Positions 26,340-39,309 of a DNA stretch of 64,000 bases are shown here, piece by piece. Within the stretch, counting starts at the first letter, position 1. Each line of letters begins with the position of its first letter. This DNA comes from Albugo candida (taxonomy: Eukaryota; Oomycota; Peronosporomycetes; Albuginales; Albuginaceae). The notes under the pieces are model-generated. The model worked only from the letters and a program-made list of their open reading frames with translations, made no database searches and was not told the origin of the DNA. A program made the position numbers and the translations under genes. The stretch lies in contig CAJNAR010000165.1 of NCBI GenBank assembly GCA_905220665.1, forward strand, positions 310,001 to 374,000. Direction: 5' to 3'.

Positions 26340-28280
26340 ATACCAAATACCTCTATGTATTTTACTTCCATTATTTTCTGGAAAGCCGTTATTATTGTGC
26401 ACTCGTTAAATGTTGCTGCGCATAAGGTAGAGAAACGACAAAATGTGGAAACTTCGGACCTTGTAACATATTATATGTCTTACGTTGAAGCAGTACCCTA
26501 TCGACCAATCATATCAATCTACACAAATTAGCTTATCAGAAGTATTTTGCTGTGCCAATAGTGAAAACGTCTATGTCAATAGTCGCATCCTTATGGAAGT
26601 AGCAGCTCAGCCTAGTACTCTGTACATTGGATGCTCACACCATTCTCTGTATAGGGTTATCAGCAAATTAATATAGCAGTACAACCTCAGTCGCCAGCTT
26701 TGTGAGTTTCAACAAACTTTTCCACGTTGCCTATAAACTTGAGTATAAGCCATCATAAGAATTGGAACAGACAGAATGATAAGATCATAGATGTTTCCAG
26801 TTTTACAACAGTCTACCTTCGCCTCTCAGTCATCAGCCGGTGAGCTTAGCACTAATCAGCTTTTGCTATTTGAGAAACGATATTCGCAAAATTAGGTATA
26901 TAAAGCCTGCGTTTCCCTCAGTGGTTCAACCAGTTGATAGAGAAACATGTGCACACATCCATTCATGGCTGGGAGATCTTTTAGGAGTATCATGAATAGC
27001 ATTGCACTATCCACCCAGTTAACTGATAGGTACATCTTATTATTATTACATATTGTTGACAGTGCCAATACAGAAGAAAGATTATGTAGCAGCTTTAAAC
27101 GATCCATTGGGGTTATAGCGTAGTGTTGAAAGTTGAGGATGGACTTCATTTCTGACCAAAATAATTGCAATAGATTTTAAGAAAAAACCGAATTGCACGA
27201 GATCATTACGATAAGTTCCAGAGATGACATAGACGCTCCAGTAAGATCACAAAGTCAATCCTGTAAATTTATCATCTTTTTTCTATTATTCATATATATT
27301 CTCTATATATCATTTATCACATGTGTATACGCATTTACAGTCATAAATATGATTTGGTGGTTGAAAATTGAAGCAATTATATACCCGACGTTCTTCGACA
27401 CTCGCAATCGAAGACCACAACGTCATCAGACGAGTAATTTCTGAAAGAAATATGCCTTTCAAAGATATTTTTGAAATTTTCTCTCCCTGGAACAGTAATT
27501 ACCTATTCTATCACTAATATGAATCTATGCGGTCTCTATGAACACGCTATTATTTTTTTGAGCAAACGTTATAAAGAGTTTGTACATCATCTACTACAGG
27601 TATTCAATCAACTAGTTATCGTAGCATCTTAGAAATGCACTGACGCTATTTTTTCTTGTTTGCATTTTCTTACTTTCTATCCCAATAGGGTGCTTTCTGG
27701 ATGAGGTGCCTCTGACGGATTTTTATTGCAAGAATTTGCCAGATAAATGTTTATTAGTCGTAGAAAGACCCTTTCAATAAACGGTTTGACCAAAATTCTA
27801 ATGGTCTTATCGCCTCTTATAAGTGACGTATCGCTTGGTGTCAATCCTACTCAAAATCCTCAAACGATATCGAACGTCTATGCTTCTTGAACTCACCTAA
27901 TTGAGCTAAACTCGGGACAGCTTCATACTACAAAGTATTTTAATGACGACGAGTCTATGACTATGTGGAAGTATCAATACGATAGACTAGTCGCAGACCT
28001 TAACCTGTACTATTTTTCTCTATCTAATTATCAGTCAGATTGAAAGGAACAAAATACTTGTATTTTTCACTTGACAATGTGCTTGTAGCTACGTCAAACC
28101 AAAGAAGTACGTCACTTCCTTTCAAAACTTGCAAAATAAGATATAACAGAAATACAGATGGTGATCCACAGGAAGTGAGAAGTGACTTCTTTGATGACAA
28201 GATTTTTCATCCTGTACCTCCATAGCCCTGTCTGATGCCCTATACTGCGCGCTCAAAACTAAACTCAATATCTGAAGCAG
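26340..28280. other. Intergenic DNA, no gene recognised
   Basis: Small frames are present, for example 26485-26676 (+) and 27193-27444 (+; one hydrophobic segment), but none has a domain or consistent coding signal. I see no supportable feature. Confidence 0.5.
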
Positions 28281-28281
28281 T

Positions 28282-29004
28282 TTAATGTAAAAAACTGCAC
28301 ATTATTTTACTATTTCCACTGTTTCCTTCACTATACTTATTAGGCAACGAAGCGATTTCTGTTCGGATTCTTTGATATAGCCTTGTCGCGGTTGTGTCTG
28401 TGCTAGCAAAGCGGATTAAGAAATAGATATTTGCGGTATAAATGAAGAACGCTGTAAAAATATGAACATCTCGAGCCCGATAAAAAGCTTTTTGCATCCT
28501 AGTTTTCATGTCAAGAAATTAAGTATTCGAGGTATCACGATTATGCAAAAAGAGAGACCATTATCAATAAAAACCGTTCATGATTAGTCACGTTCGCCTT
28601 ATTCTCCTTAGCCAAAAGAATATCCAGAGTAGGCATACTGCATACGATTCTAATTTGAATTTTATCTTAGTAATGGTAAAATGCACCAGAAAGCATGACC
28701 AAGTATCAATTGAATTGTCCGAGTAGAAAATGAAAATACGATGGAAGTTGCAACTTTTGCGCCCCATCGATGGGTCTCTTGATTTGCTCCATCGCATGAA
28801 TGAGGAAACCGCACGTGTACTCGTGAAGTGCGTCGCTAAGCGGCTACCATTTGTACAGATAATACAGCGCCTATTCAAATATGAATACGTGTGCAAACAT
28901 CGATCTTGTTGCTCATCCCTGGCTACTATCTCAATACCACCGACATGTTCTTTATCACCACTTGATGTAATGTCTACCTGATAATCTGAGAGTGTGCTAA
29001 GCAT
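28282..29004 (-). pseudogene. CCG-like fragment downstream of copy B
   Basis: On the minus strand, just 3' of copy B, an open frame (29004-28588) contains an acidic linker and then C-x10-C-x2-C (CLHTYSYLNRRCIIC). This is exactly the spacing of unit 4 in copy C (C386, C397, C400), and it is followed about 35 residues later by another Cys. After that the frame degenerates, and a second open frame (28509-28282) continues with a Ser/Thr-rich segment. It looks like a second, more decayed member of the CCG family lying tail-to-head with copy B, or a detached part of it. No signal peptide is visible. Assignment rests on Cys spacing and context only. Confidence 0.42.
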
Positions 29005-29185
29005 CAGCAGTGCAAAATCATGGTACTATCCATGTCTTGAATCCTCTTAATGTTATGCGAACGAATACAATCAGGTATACAGTTTGCTGAGTTTGCTACT
29101 TCAGGAAAATCAGAGAATTTTATCACTTCGATGGCGTTTACATGAATCAGATGAATCTTCTTCTGCTCTCATAAGCTGGCTTACT

Positions 29186-31003
29186 CTATGAGCTCTCACG
29201 TTTCCATTGAAGTGAATTTTCAAGGTACTTTAGTGCACTCAAAACCGGTATCTGACGGAGATACTGATTATAAGGGAACTGTGGACCATTAATCCCCTTA
29301 TCAACGCATTCCGCGCAGTTCGAGGCTTGTTCGGATTCAAGTACCCATACATATCGCCTCAAGACGGATATGAGAACAACTTTGCGCTTGTTCGTGAGAC
29401 AAATGACACATTCGGCAAATGCCGCTTCTTCCCTCACGTCCTCCAAATCGTAAATCTCCCACTCAATGGAAATGACCGTTCCAACATTCGGTTTTTTGAT
29501 TTTACTTGTATCGCCACCTGACGAACTCGCTTCGCCTTCAAATGAAACCTGGTTTAAATCGAAATTAGCAATCATCCTGTTTTTTTTTTCAAAGTCGCAC
29601 ATCAAGTCGTGCACTAACTGCAAATCTTTGCAACCGGATTTTGACTCAAAGTAGCATGCCAAAGTTTTAGTTGCAGCCGCATCCTCGTTGAGAGAGAGTA
29701 GGTAGGTTAGCTGCGAAAGTTTCCACTTTTCAGTGCGTAAAAAACATTCCAGACACTTCGGATCTTCTTTCTCATCGAGCTCTAGGAGAAAACAGCCAAG
29801 ACCGAGGTTTGAGATGTAATCATTGTTTTGCACTCGAGTACCCGATCCATCCATGTGAATACATTATGCTGAAAATACACTTCGTTAACGTGCACGGCGT
29901 CTGACATGCAATCATCGATTTCATCGATTGTTCCACATGTGTCAGCGCATATAGCGTTTTTACTTTCCTCGTATGTGCCTGCAAAAAGAGCCATGATAAA
30001 ATTGTTTTTTCTATTTGACTTGATTTCAACCCTGTCTAGAACAACCATGCTGTTACACTCTGGCAAAGCATCCCCAGCAAAAAGTACCGCCGGAAGAATA
30101 AGCTTTACTAGTAGGAATGCAATAATATCCCATTTTCATGCGTTGAAGAAAATCGAAAGCCTCAGGGTCGTCTGTCAGAGCATTTTTTGTAGGATGTGAC
30201 ACATCATAGGACATCGGACGTGTTCCCGCCAGTTTTAACATTTTGCCTAACCGTTCTTCTTTTGCCGATTTTTTCGTCTTTAACAGATCGCATGATTCAT
30301 CTGTTAGCAGAGTTGCTGCACTCAAGCATATTGCCATCTTCATACAAAACTCTCTGAGAAATCGATAATCTGAAGAATTTATCATATAAAAAACACTCCA
30401 ACTTGTACTTGAATGACGTATGAAATATTTCACCAAGTAGCCAGAGTCGCTGTATGTTTTTATGCAGGTCTCACACAAGAAAGAGAGCTTGGAGTCGGAT
30501 CTATATAAGCACATCTTCGTGGATAATGATGTGCTTCCTTTCATGTATTTCGAACTGACGTTAGCTGGGCGATCTGTAAATTGTATCACGGATAGATCAG
30601 ATGAGGTTGCCCAGTCTCGTTGTTCGTTCCGAACATACTTGAAGATCGGTCTTTCGCTAAATGCGACTGGGGATGTTATGCCACCAGTTTTTTCAATAGT
30701 CATTTTCGAGCCCGACTCTTCAAATGTAGGAATACGACAAATAGCTGCACCAAAGCACCTCATCAACTTCACTCGAAGATAGCCTGATGGCCCAACAATC
30801 CAGTATGTTGTTTTTCTTTGTGTGTCTCTTCTAGTTTCTTCAATCTCCTCTACATGAATAGCACCTGCGCACTCCAACAAGCACTTTTGGCAGTTTTCAG
30901 ATACTGCTGATGACACATAGATGTTCAAAGAGTCCCAATTTCCAACGCAATATCCAACACGTAGAATAACTACGAGGATTCCAGTGATCATTCTCGCTCT
31001 CAT
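29186..31003 (-). pseudogene. CCG-family secreted multi-module protein, copy B, two frameshifts
   Basis: The preferred ATG is at 31003-31001. The longer open frame to 31033 begins only at a GTG. The start encodes a signal peptide (MITGILVVILRVGYCVG) and then a perfect CX2CX5G unit (CQKCLLECAG, residues 38-47), followed by TYWIVGPS and a C-x5-C pair (CFGAAIC). Unit 2 carries CETC, then C-x5-C. Unit 3 starts with C-x14-C-x2-C ending CWGC near 30070. There a frameshift moves the reading into the 30066-29782 frame, and a second near 29850 moves it into the 29854-29186 frame. That frame holds unit 4 (CLEC) and unit 5 (CVIC...NCAEC), with a Ser/Gly-rich linker between them. The stop is TAG at 29188-29186. 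If the frameshifts are assembly errors, the protein would be about 600 residues. It aligns by eye with copy C along its length. Confidence 0.75.
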
Positions 31004-31039
31004 CGTGATTATTGAGCTATAATCTGTGGACACGTGTCA

Positions 31040-33470
31040 CCTTATGCAGTATGAGTAGTATTTCGTAGAAAGTTTTGAATTAATAGCAGCAAATCATGCT
31101 GCTCGGCCAATCATCATTCACATCAAGCACAACGTTTATCAGTACAAACCCTTCAAAAGATGGCAAGTAGGAAACTTCAAGTCAGCTAAATTCCGCACGC
31201 AAGTTACTCCAATATAGCATACCTATGTAATATGATATATGCGTATTGCATGCTGTGACCATTAGCGGTCAGAATATGTGCGTAGGGTCTAAGATAGGAA
31301 GCCGTGATTAGTGAGCATCAGGTACGTTTGGTAGCGATAGTACTATATTTTTCTGATTCAGAATACAGTGCTTACAGTAGAAGTCAATGTTGTTTGGGAT
31401 GCCAAGTCCATCATATCATGATCCATCTTCATTAGTACCGAAGAAATGGTTTTCTCAGTAGAAAAGTCTGAAGTCAAGCTTATGAGTTCGTTTAAATGCA
31501 ACAACACAGGACATCAATTCTTTTAGATCCATGTGAAATCTAATTATAATATTATCAAGTTGAGGTATTTCATCGTGTCCGCCTAGAGTGGACGGATGTT
31601 GCTGGTAAAATACGTCAACACGTGGAAACATATCTGTTTGCGCTATTTGATCGACCGGATCAGGTTCTTTCGAATGCCACTACAAACATGTTCCTTATAG
31701 CATTGATGATGCGTGCCCAAGTTGGAATTTAAACCACTGCTACTGCACCACATCTAGATATTATATCGAGCATCGTCGACCGGTCGTCTTTGTTCGAAAA
31801 AAACTCAAACATGAAGCTATCTTACGGCGTAGTAATCGCGTATTATATCTGTAAGACTTTCAGGTTCGTTGCAGAACATTTAAAATTTCATTCGGATTTT
31901 GAAAACCTGTTAAAAAGTATTGAAGATGTCAATTGCCTTTTTTGAATGAGTCACTAGCAGTCACCATATCGAAACAACGAGACTGGAGTGTTGCAAGGGA
32001 AGTAAACGCAAAATCCTGTATAATTGCATGTTGCTCGAGAATCGTTTTTATACATTATCGCACAAAATATGCCAAAAGCTTGTTTATCTTGCACGTAATA
32101 ATACGAACAAGGTCCCGTCTTGTAAAGGATTGCATATGACTGAAAGCAACTTTTCGAGAACGAATCGTTTATCTATCACTTACTTCGTGTAAATCCATAA
32201 TCGGACGTTCCTCTTCTCTTCTCATATGCTAAGAGTCTTGTACTCCATCAACTGATGTTTTTCCTGGTGGACAAGAGTTGATAGGCATGACGGCGTGCGA
32301 TAAATGTTCGTAGGGAATGTCGAATTCGCTTCAAAGCATCTTTCATGTATGTGAAGCAATTTGACTGATTGAATCATTTAGAAATCGTAGTGGTATGGAC
32401 GATGAGGCTCAAATAATTATGCCTCTTCTCCAATAAAACACATCCGTTTTTGACTTTGGAAGACATGCCACGACCTACACGATGAGCTTCTCAAAACGTT
32501 TGGAGAAAGAATTGAAGGTACGTACTCCTCTGTCATCAGCTGGACGAATAAGCTCCCTGCTTTCATTTCCTAGTGTTTGATGCAAATTAATAAACCATCA
32601 ATGCCAACCTAAAGAGGATTCCTTGTAAAGTCGGTATAAAGTGCTTGGTACGACAAACTCAATTACCTAATCTACTAAGGCCTAGGTTCTCCGAAAGCTC
32701 CAAAGCATCAATGCATCAACGCGTGACTTTGCAATTCTGAATTAAAGAGCAGCGCTTCCAGATATTCTGATTTATTTTACATTGGCGCGATTTGGTTTAA
32801 GAACCTCGACATCTTTGACATCCTTATAAGAGAACAATATACGCAGGGATTCTCATAAGATTGAAGCAAAGTCCCCTGCTCCAAGCTGGGTACGTGCACG
32901 CAACTCCAATCCGATTATATTAGGCTTCAAGACTTCTCTGATATCCCATTCAGCATAATTGAGCTGCATATTGACATAGCACAGCTGCTAGTGTTGCAGA
33001 CCACATTCGCCAGTAAATGAAATGCTGGAGAAAGCTATTGTATTTTGCTAATATAAAGTTTTTAAACTTATTTTTGATTTCTTGAAACATCGTGCCCCTT
33101 TGTCTCTTCAACTAGACGTTTTTTTTGACAACAGCAACTCTTGCAAGACTCTGATAAGTGATTTGCAATAGATTTATTGAATTTGGACTGCGATAAACTT
33201 GAAATGTTGGATGTTTTGGAGAATACGAGCAAACATTTCAAGTTATGTTAAACCCTCTCCCGGCACTTTACCTGAGCAAAAAAGAAAAAAACGGAAGCAA
33301 CAGTACACGCACAAAGCAACTCAAATTCTTAGAGGGCGTGAAAAGTAATCGGAGACTTGGAGAAAGAAGGACACTTAACCGCACCATGTACCTTCTTGGT
33401 ATGGTCACATGAAATAATAAACAACACTGGTTAACCAGTTATGCTGGATGTTTCCGCTCGTTTTCCAGGA
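31040..33470. other. Intergenic DNA upstream of copy B, no gene recognised
   Basis: This stretch holds the promoter side of copy B and then about 2.4 kb without a supportable gene. The largest frame is 68 codons (31933-32139, +) with no motif. I found no clear core promoter element. Confidence 0.5.
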
Positions 33471-33477
33471 AAATATT

Positions 33478-33650
33478 GATTTTATACCACTTTTTTTTAA
33501 AAATATGTTTTGTATACCTACAGTTAGCAAATTATGGTTCTTGAACCAATAGCTGAAAAAATATGGTTTATACCAAAAGTGGTTAAAGTTTGGTTTATAT
33601 ACCAAAACGAGTATTACACGGGAGGAATTGAAAGAAATGAAAAATACAAA
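33478..33650 (+). repeat. Left terminal inverted repeat of the MULE
   Basis: This end begins GATTTTATACCAC and contains the internal block ATTACACGGG (33613-33622), both matched in inverted orientation at the right end. It also contains two or more GGTTTATACC/GGTTTATATACC units that the right end lacks, so it is longer by roughly 70 bases. Confidence 0.7.
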
Positions 33651-33871
33651 AACAAGTCCAACTTATGTGAAATTATGATAAATATATTCAAAAAGACCAA
33701 TGCTTGTAGGCACGCTTGTTGTGGCCGTATTTACAGCATTTAATGCTCTTTTTGCTGCGCATCTTCTTGAAATCTTCTGTGGCAGCTTGAGACTGGATTC
33801 GCTTCGACTTCTTCGACCGGCCACGCTTCTTTGAAACCATGAGTGGGTGGTGCTTTTTTTAACGGGTTAGT

Positions 33872-35210
33872 TTATTCATCGTCATGCATGACCTCATCTC
33901 TACCATGGGGTCGTAAGCACTCTAGTACAACTCCTTGTTCCACGAAGCATCGCAGAAAGGCTTGAGTAGCGACAGCTTGTTGACAGATCCCAAGGGCCGC
34001 ATTGAGATGAGAGCATGTCCCATTCATGTCGCCAAAGTAGCCACAAGAACAAGGATTTTTCGGATTATCTAGATCGACAGAATAGTCAAGATTCAGCTCT
34101 CCATCCTTTCTGACCTTGGCCACGAAGGATGACAGGCAACTCGGTATGATTTCATGTTTGTCAACGACAGAGACAAAGCGCTTGCGCTCGAATTCATTCG
34201 TTGCGAAAGCTTTGAGTTCCCACCACGAAGCCGCCTTTGCGACGAATTCAACCCACTTGATCCCTATATATTTTTCCACCGTCATGAGAAGTGGCCTCTC
34301 TCTAGCTTCAAGCATGACCTTATTCACAGAATTCACGTTCTCACTAGTCATGGTCACAAAGCGCGGACGTATACTATACGTGACAGCTCCTTTGATCTTG
34401 TCTACATCGCGTAGCCATTGCAACGTCTTTGCACTGTTTTTCTTCAACTCAATGGATCGCCGTTTGAACGACGCAAACGTCAAGGAACTAGCCAGGTTCG
34501 ACGCCTGGTCGTTCAATATCGAGTTGCGAAACTTGGCGTTGAAACTTTCCAGCTGTGACGAACTCAAACAAAGTGAGGGATCTCACCTGCTTTAACTTGC
34601 AACGCCGGAATGAGCCCCTAGTCACGGTCGGAGATGACGAATACTAGAGCTTATATAGAGCATAGAAGAAAGCCCAGGATTCATGACCAATTATTTTTTT
34701 CTAGTCTGACATCCAAGCGACCGCGACAATTCGAATCTCATTGTTGCTGTTTTTACAGCAAGCGACAATGAAGACTCCACCATATTCGTGCTTCATAAAT
34801 GAGCCATCCAGATTGATACCGCGATCTGCAAATTCGCGGAGCACATGAATGACGGGCTTGTATGCGATGAAAACCCGAAAAAAATTCCTTACGCAACGCG
34901 ATATCTGCCCTGTGTTCGCACTCGTTCATTTCATATGCGTATGATAAGATGAATTGGTAGCGTGAGATCTGGACCGAAGATTGCGCTATGAGTCAAATGC
35001 AGGCGTAGACACAAGTCTGGTACGTCAATCGACGCCCATCATCCGTCATTTTCTTCTACACCTCAGCTGGACTGGAGTCATGACCCTTAACAACGACGAA
35101 CGGGAGAGCCTAATCAAGCCAACGACGCATGAAGACTTGTTTTCACGACTCGCTTAGTATGAAGCCAAGTCAAGTTTCGTAGCGTCGCATGTGTGCGGCA
35201 CGAACGTATG
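33872..35210 (-). pseudogene. MULE transposase with SWIM zinc finger, decayed
   Basis: The C-terminal 231 codons (34567-33872) are open and contain a SWIM-type zinc finger: C-S-C-G-Y-F, then C-S-H (CxCx~9-10CxH), typical of Mutator-like transposases. Just upstream on the minus strand, in another frame (about 34860-34720), lies the strand with the first catalytic Asp (NLDGSFMKHEYGGV and then NNEIRIVAVAW), also typical of MULEs. Earlier segments up to about 35210 read like the N-terminal Cys/His region (AHTCDATKLDLASY). Stops and frameshifts separate all these parts, so the enzyme is dead. Its position between matched inverted repeats supports the family call. Confidence 0.75.
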
Positions 35211-35539
35211 AGGCCGCTCAACTCCCCTACCATACGCAAAAGTGACTGCGAAGATGCAATTTGGATTGACACGCAACACCTTGAAGCGTCTGTGATTGCT
35301 CTATATGACACGAAACTCTCGTCCACCTTTTTAGTTACATTTAATAAGCGAAGTTCATATGTCGTCGAGACTGGCCTAGTCGTGTGAGTAAAAATATGCA
35401 TGCTATACCGAGTCCCCTGGCGACTATATGTCACTTGACTCTTGTGACTCACTGACGAGCCTTCGTTGCCGATAGTTTGCATAGTTGCAAGTTGCGGATA
35501 TTCCAACGAAATCGGCACTCAAGAATGTGAGACGTTTTT

Positions 35540-35667
35540 TGTATACTTTTCATCACTTTTAAATAACCTTCAAACTTTTGGTGTATTTTTCAGTTTTTTT
35601 TATTTCGCCCGTGTAATATTAGTTTTGTTATGTCAACCATATTTTTTGAAAAAAACGGTATAAAATC
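35540..35667 (-). repeat. Right terminal inverted repeat of the MULE
   Basis: Read on the minus strand, this end gives GATTTTATACCGTTTTTTTC, then AAAAAATATGG, then CAAAACTAATATTACACGGG and GAAAAATACACC. All of these blocks are found in the same order at the left end, with only a few substitutions. Confidence 0.72.
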
Positions 35668-35669
35668 CC

Positions 35670-38240
35670 CGTATTCTCCGTTTTCCAACTAATGTCTACA
35701 GTGATTTCGAGTGCATTATTTTCAAGCGTGATCAGAAAAGAAACGAGACAGCACGGTATGTCGAGAACCCATGTGACAGAAACGTAGTACAAGAAAGAAA
35801 AAAAAGTTCTGAGCGCTCTGTCAAACAGCTGCGTTTCTCGTAAAAACGTTTGCCATTACAGATGCAAATAGCTCTGTTAAATTCACATTAAAAACCTGCA
35901 ATATACCTAGTCGGTTGCATTCACATACGCCCTCTACGAGTCCAACAAAAATTGTATTGCTTGACATCTTACTGCCCAAAAGACTTGACAGAACCAAGGT
36001 ATAACATAGAAAGCGCGAAGATAGTTTGATCTATGTTTGGGTGAACCTTATTTCTCGTCTAAGGCTGAATTCAGCATCACATAGATCCATCAATACTCAC
36101 ATATAACGCATTAAGATATATGATGCCCCAACACGACTTCATCACCAATAGAAAATTATAATTATTGCGTTACTTCAATAACAACACGACCCTCTCTCAT
36201 TGCGCGTTATCACGAATCATTTACGTTCCCAAATACCCAGAGATCGCTGCGTGCGAAAAGGCTTCTTCAACTCATCTTACTGCCTCATAAGATAATTTCG
36301 GTCGCAAAGAAAAAATCTCCTAGCCGTTAGCGAATAAAATACCTTCCTCATGTGAGACGGAAACGCGCTCGTTGGATGCTGTTATTCTAATTGCATTCTT
36401 AGCATCAAATTGGTTAAACCATGCTGGTATTGAACTTTGAAATGCCACTCTGCAGTTCTGGAATTCCGAAAGAGCGGGTCACAAAAGAGAGACATGTTCG
36501 TACTCGCTATTCAATGGGTATACCGTAGATTTCTCTATATTTCTGGTCAGTGCTTTATATTTGATGATTGGTCTGAACCGATGAAATAATTACAGCATCA
36601 TCAATTATCTTCCAAAATCATCTAGCGTCGATTGACCATCTATCAGCAGACCTGACAGCTTTATTGAAGCGTTCCGCGCCTCTTCTTCTCATTTCAAATA
36701 TGATAATATATGCTACTTTGCTTCCTGAGCCGGCAGCACCGGTAGGTAAATCCAATTCTCGCTGCTTGATCTGTGATAAATTTAGTCGTGATGCTAATAG
36801 CTCTCTTCTCTTCCGTCATTAAAGTCTCTGAATATTGTACAAACAGCAATGCACAACATGAGTGTGAGTCGGCTTATTACACTTGAGGTTCTGAGTAAAA
36901 TGTTTTCAAGCCTTTAAGTAGCGCTCCATAACGGCGTTAGCTTTCGTGATGTTGTTTCTTTACTTCTGCTAGTGTGGTAATGCCTCTCACGAGATTCATT
37001 TAGTCTTTCATCAAACATGCCTTTGCGTGTTGACGGCTTGAAAGCAGCATTTCACAGGCTAACAAGTTATTTCAATTAGCCATTCAACATGCCTCTTTAT
37101 GTCTCTGCAAATCGGCTCTAGTCATTGTAAACAATTGTGGCATATCTCGCGATCATTCTTAAAAGTGAGTCACCAATCCACGAGTCTTCATCCCTTCATA
37201 AATAAGTCCAACATCTATATTTCATCATCAGTTTGGCTGCTGTTAGAGGAAGAGTGAAAACGCGATATTTTTGCGCAAAAACACCCTCGTATTCATATCT
37301 ATGCTTCAAATCAGCTTGCCTGCTTCAGCACCGATACGATAGTAGTTTAAAAACTTTCTCAATTTTTATTCGAAGCGTTCCGGTATTTCATATATATACG
37401 TTGAATCAAATAACTCTTTCGCATTGAGCGATTGTATTTGTTGCCGCATCATTTTTCTCAGTGCTAAATCATCTCCTTTTTCGTCCTCCTTTATAAATTG
37501 TTAGCGTTACACTTGTGCTTGGATTTAGCAGCAAATTCTCAAAAGCGATACTCTCCTGACTAATTTCAAGTAAAAAGTTGCGTCGCATACAGGTTTTGTG
37601 TCAAACGTTCATGCCGGCATAGGGAGTGCTATGTTAGCGTCGCACAGGCTCAGAACTCGAGAGTAAAGCAGGTCGTGGATGAAGTGACCAAAGATTGGCT
37701 GTGCTTGGTTTTTATATCGCATAGTTCAGTTTACCTCGATGCGATCGATCACGAAGGTCATTATATCAATGTTTGCGAGTAACAAAAACAAACTTTGTCT
37801 GACGCAGTTGGCTTTTGATCACGTGGGTATGCTAATGTTTCCTTCTTTTTTCTTTCCAGAGCTTGTCTGTTCGGACAACTCTTTTTGATAGATTGCTTGA
37901 GATAACTAATGCACAGCCCGACGGGACAAAGACCATGCACTGTTTGACTCAGATTTGGTTCATATTCTTGTAAATATAAGCCCGAGCACTTCTTTACAGG
38001 TGACGAAATCAAAATACCTTGTGTCCCGGACGAAGTGAAGATTGGGAAGTTAATGTAGAACAAATCCGAGTAGCTTAAGTACGGTAGGTATAAATTTCCT
38101 AATACACATATCTTTTTGCTTGATCGTTGCGGTGATCAAAACGTAGAAGCACCTACTAAAACGGAAGGCGTCTGTGATTTGTAGCGCCAAAACTGAGAGA
38201 CAGAAAGAGTTAACGTTAGTTTAACTGTGCTCGATGTTGA
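35670..38240. other. Intergenic DNA, no gene recognised
   Basis: Only frames of 60-100 codons without recognisable motifs are present, for example 37233-37427 (+) and 37761-38063 (-). Part of this stretch may be the long terminal repeat and leader of the following Ty3/gypsy element, but I could not match it to sequence after 42.6 kb. Confidence 0.45.
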
Positions 38241-39180
38241 ATGAAGAGCAACGATCCCATGTACAAAGAGCTTGAAGCTAACGCGCCCGATTCGGAGGCG
38301 ATGAAGGCGCGTCGAAAATAAAGAATATTAGACCCAGCAGGACCCTTTTGTTGGATATTTGACTGAAGAAATGGTTTGACGTTTAACGGGGGATGTCGAA
38401 ATGAGGGAGGTAACAGGAAATAATCGCATCTCAAATGCGCAGAACTTACCAAACATCTTATCTGCACTGGGGAGACGTCGATCAGGCATATTACAATATA
38501 TTCCTCGCCTATAAGACGTGTCAAAAGAAAAGCTTTGTTATACCGTGGTCAGCGTGCGTTGATGCTTGGAAGTGGGCGAAAATCAACAAATTTGAAATGT
38601 GTAAACAGCCGGAAGATGGGGTTGGAGAGTATTGGATATACTATTCCAGAGAAGTTATCAAAACGGATTCGTTAGAGTCGAGTAAGATTGATCGTATAAT
38701 GAGAAAGATCAAGACGAACACATTGATCCCGTATGTCGCGGTTTCGAAATCAAATTTACCACGTGTTGGAATAGGAGGGTCTGCAACATTATGTGGAGCA
38801 GGTGGATGCGAAGAGGATCGTAAATTGGATGGTCGACGGTTTAAAGCATGCGGCTTTCAAGAACAAGATCTTGGACAAGCTGAATATGGATACCAATAAA
38901 CATGTGAATAAAAAAATTCGGTATCGTTCTATCAATGGTGTCAAGGACTATTGAGAAGATTTATAGAATGGGAACCTGAAGCAACCCGGTTTGATTCAAT
39001 ACGAAATGCTGTGTCTCTGAAAAAACAAGTGCCTCTTCAGCAACGGTGTTTTCCTACTCATAATCATAAGCCTAAAGAAGAGGAAAACAGGCAACAAGTG
39101 TCGAAATAGGGCCCGCCCCGTACCATATTTAAATGTTTGAGATGTAACAGCACCGAACATTCGATCCAAAGCTGACGCGG
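38241..39180 (+). pseudogene. gag-like segment with zinc knuckle
   Basis: An ATG at 38241 starts a short frame (MKSNDPMYKELEANAPDSE) that breaks and resumes in the 38435-38899 frame. Near its end, at 39134-39175, is a CCHC zinc-knuckle relic, C-LR-C-NSTE-H-SIQS, whose last Cys is replaced by a TGA stop. The knuckle packages RNA in intact elements. Several frame changes separate the pieces. Confidence 0.6.
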
Positions 39181-39309
39181 TGCGCATCAAGGGAAGCAGG
39201 ATCTCTCCTAAGGAACCGAAATAACAATCGTGAAGGATATTCCATCGACGCACCGAAGGTGAAGAAAGCTGCTATGGTGAAATGAAAGGGAGAGTCTTCC
39301 GCTACCGTC

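Larger units (their letters stand above)
33478..35667 (-). mobile_element. Mutator-like (MULE) DNA transposon with both terminal inverted repeats
   Basis: The two ends are inverted copies. The left end starts GATTTTATACC at 33478, and the right end finishes with its complement GGTATAAAATC at 35657-35667. Both then have a T-run and an A-run leading to AAATATG. Further in, both have a near-identical block, CAAAACGAGTATTACACGGG at 33603-33622 and CAAAACTAATATTACACGGG (complement of 35608-35627), followed by a shared GAAAAATACA. The left repeat is longer because of extra GGTTTATACC-like units between 33560 and 33605. Between the ends lies one decayed MULE transposase on the minus strand. I could not identify a clean target-site duplication, which in this superfamily is usually about 9 bases. 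Confidence 0.75.
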
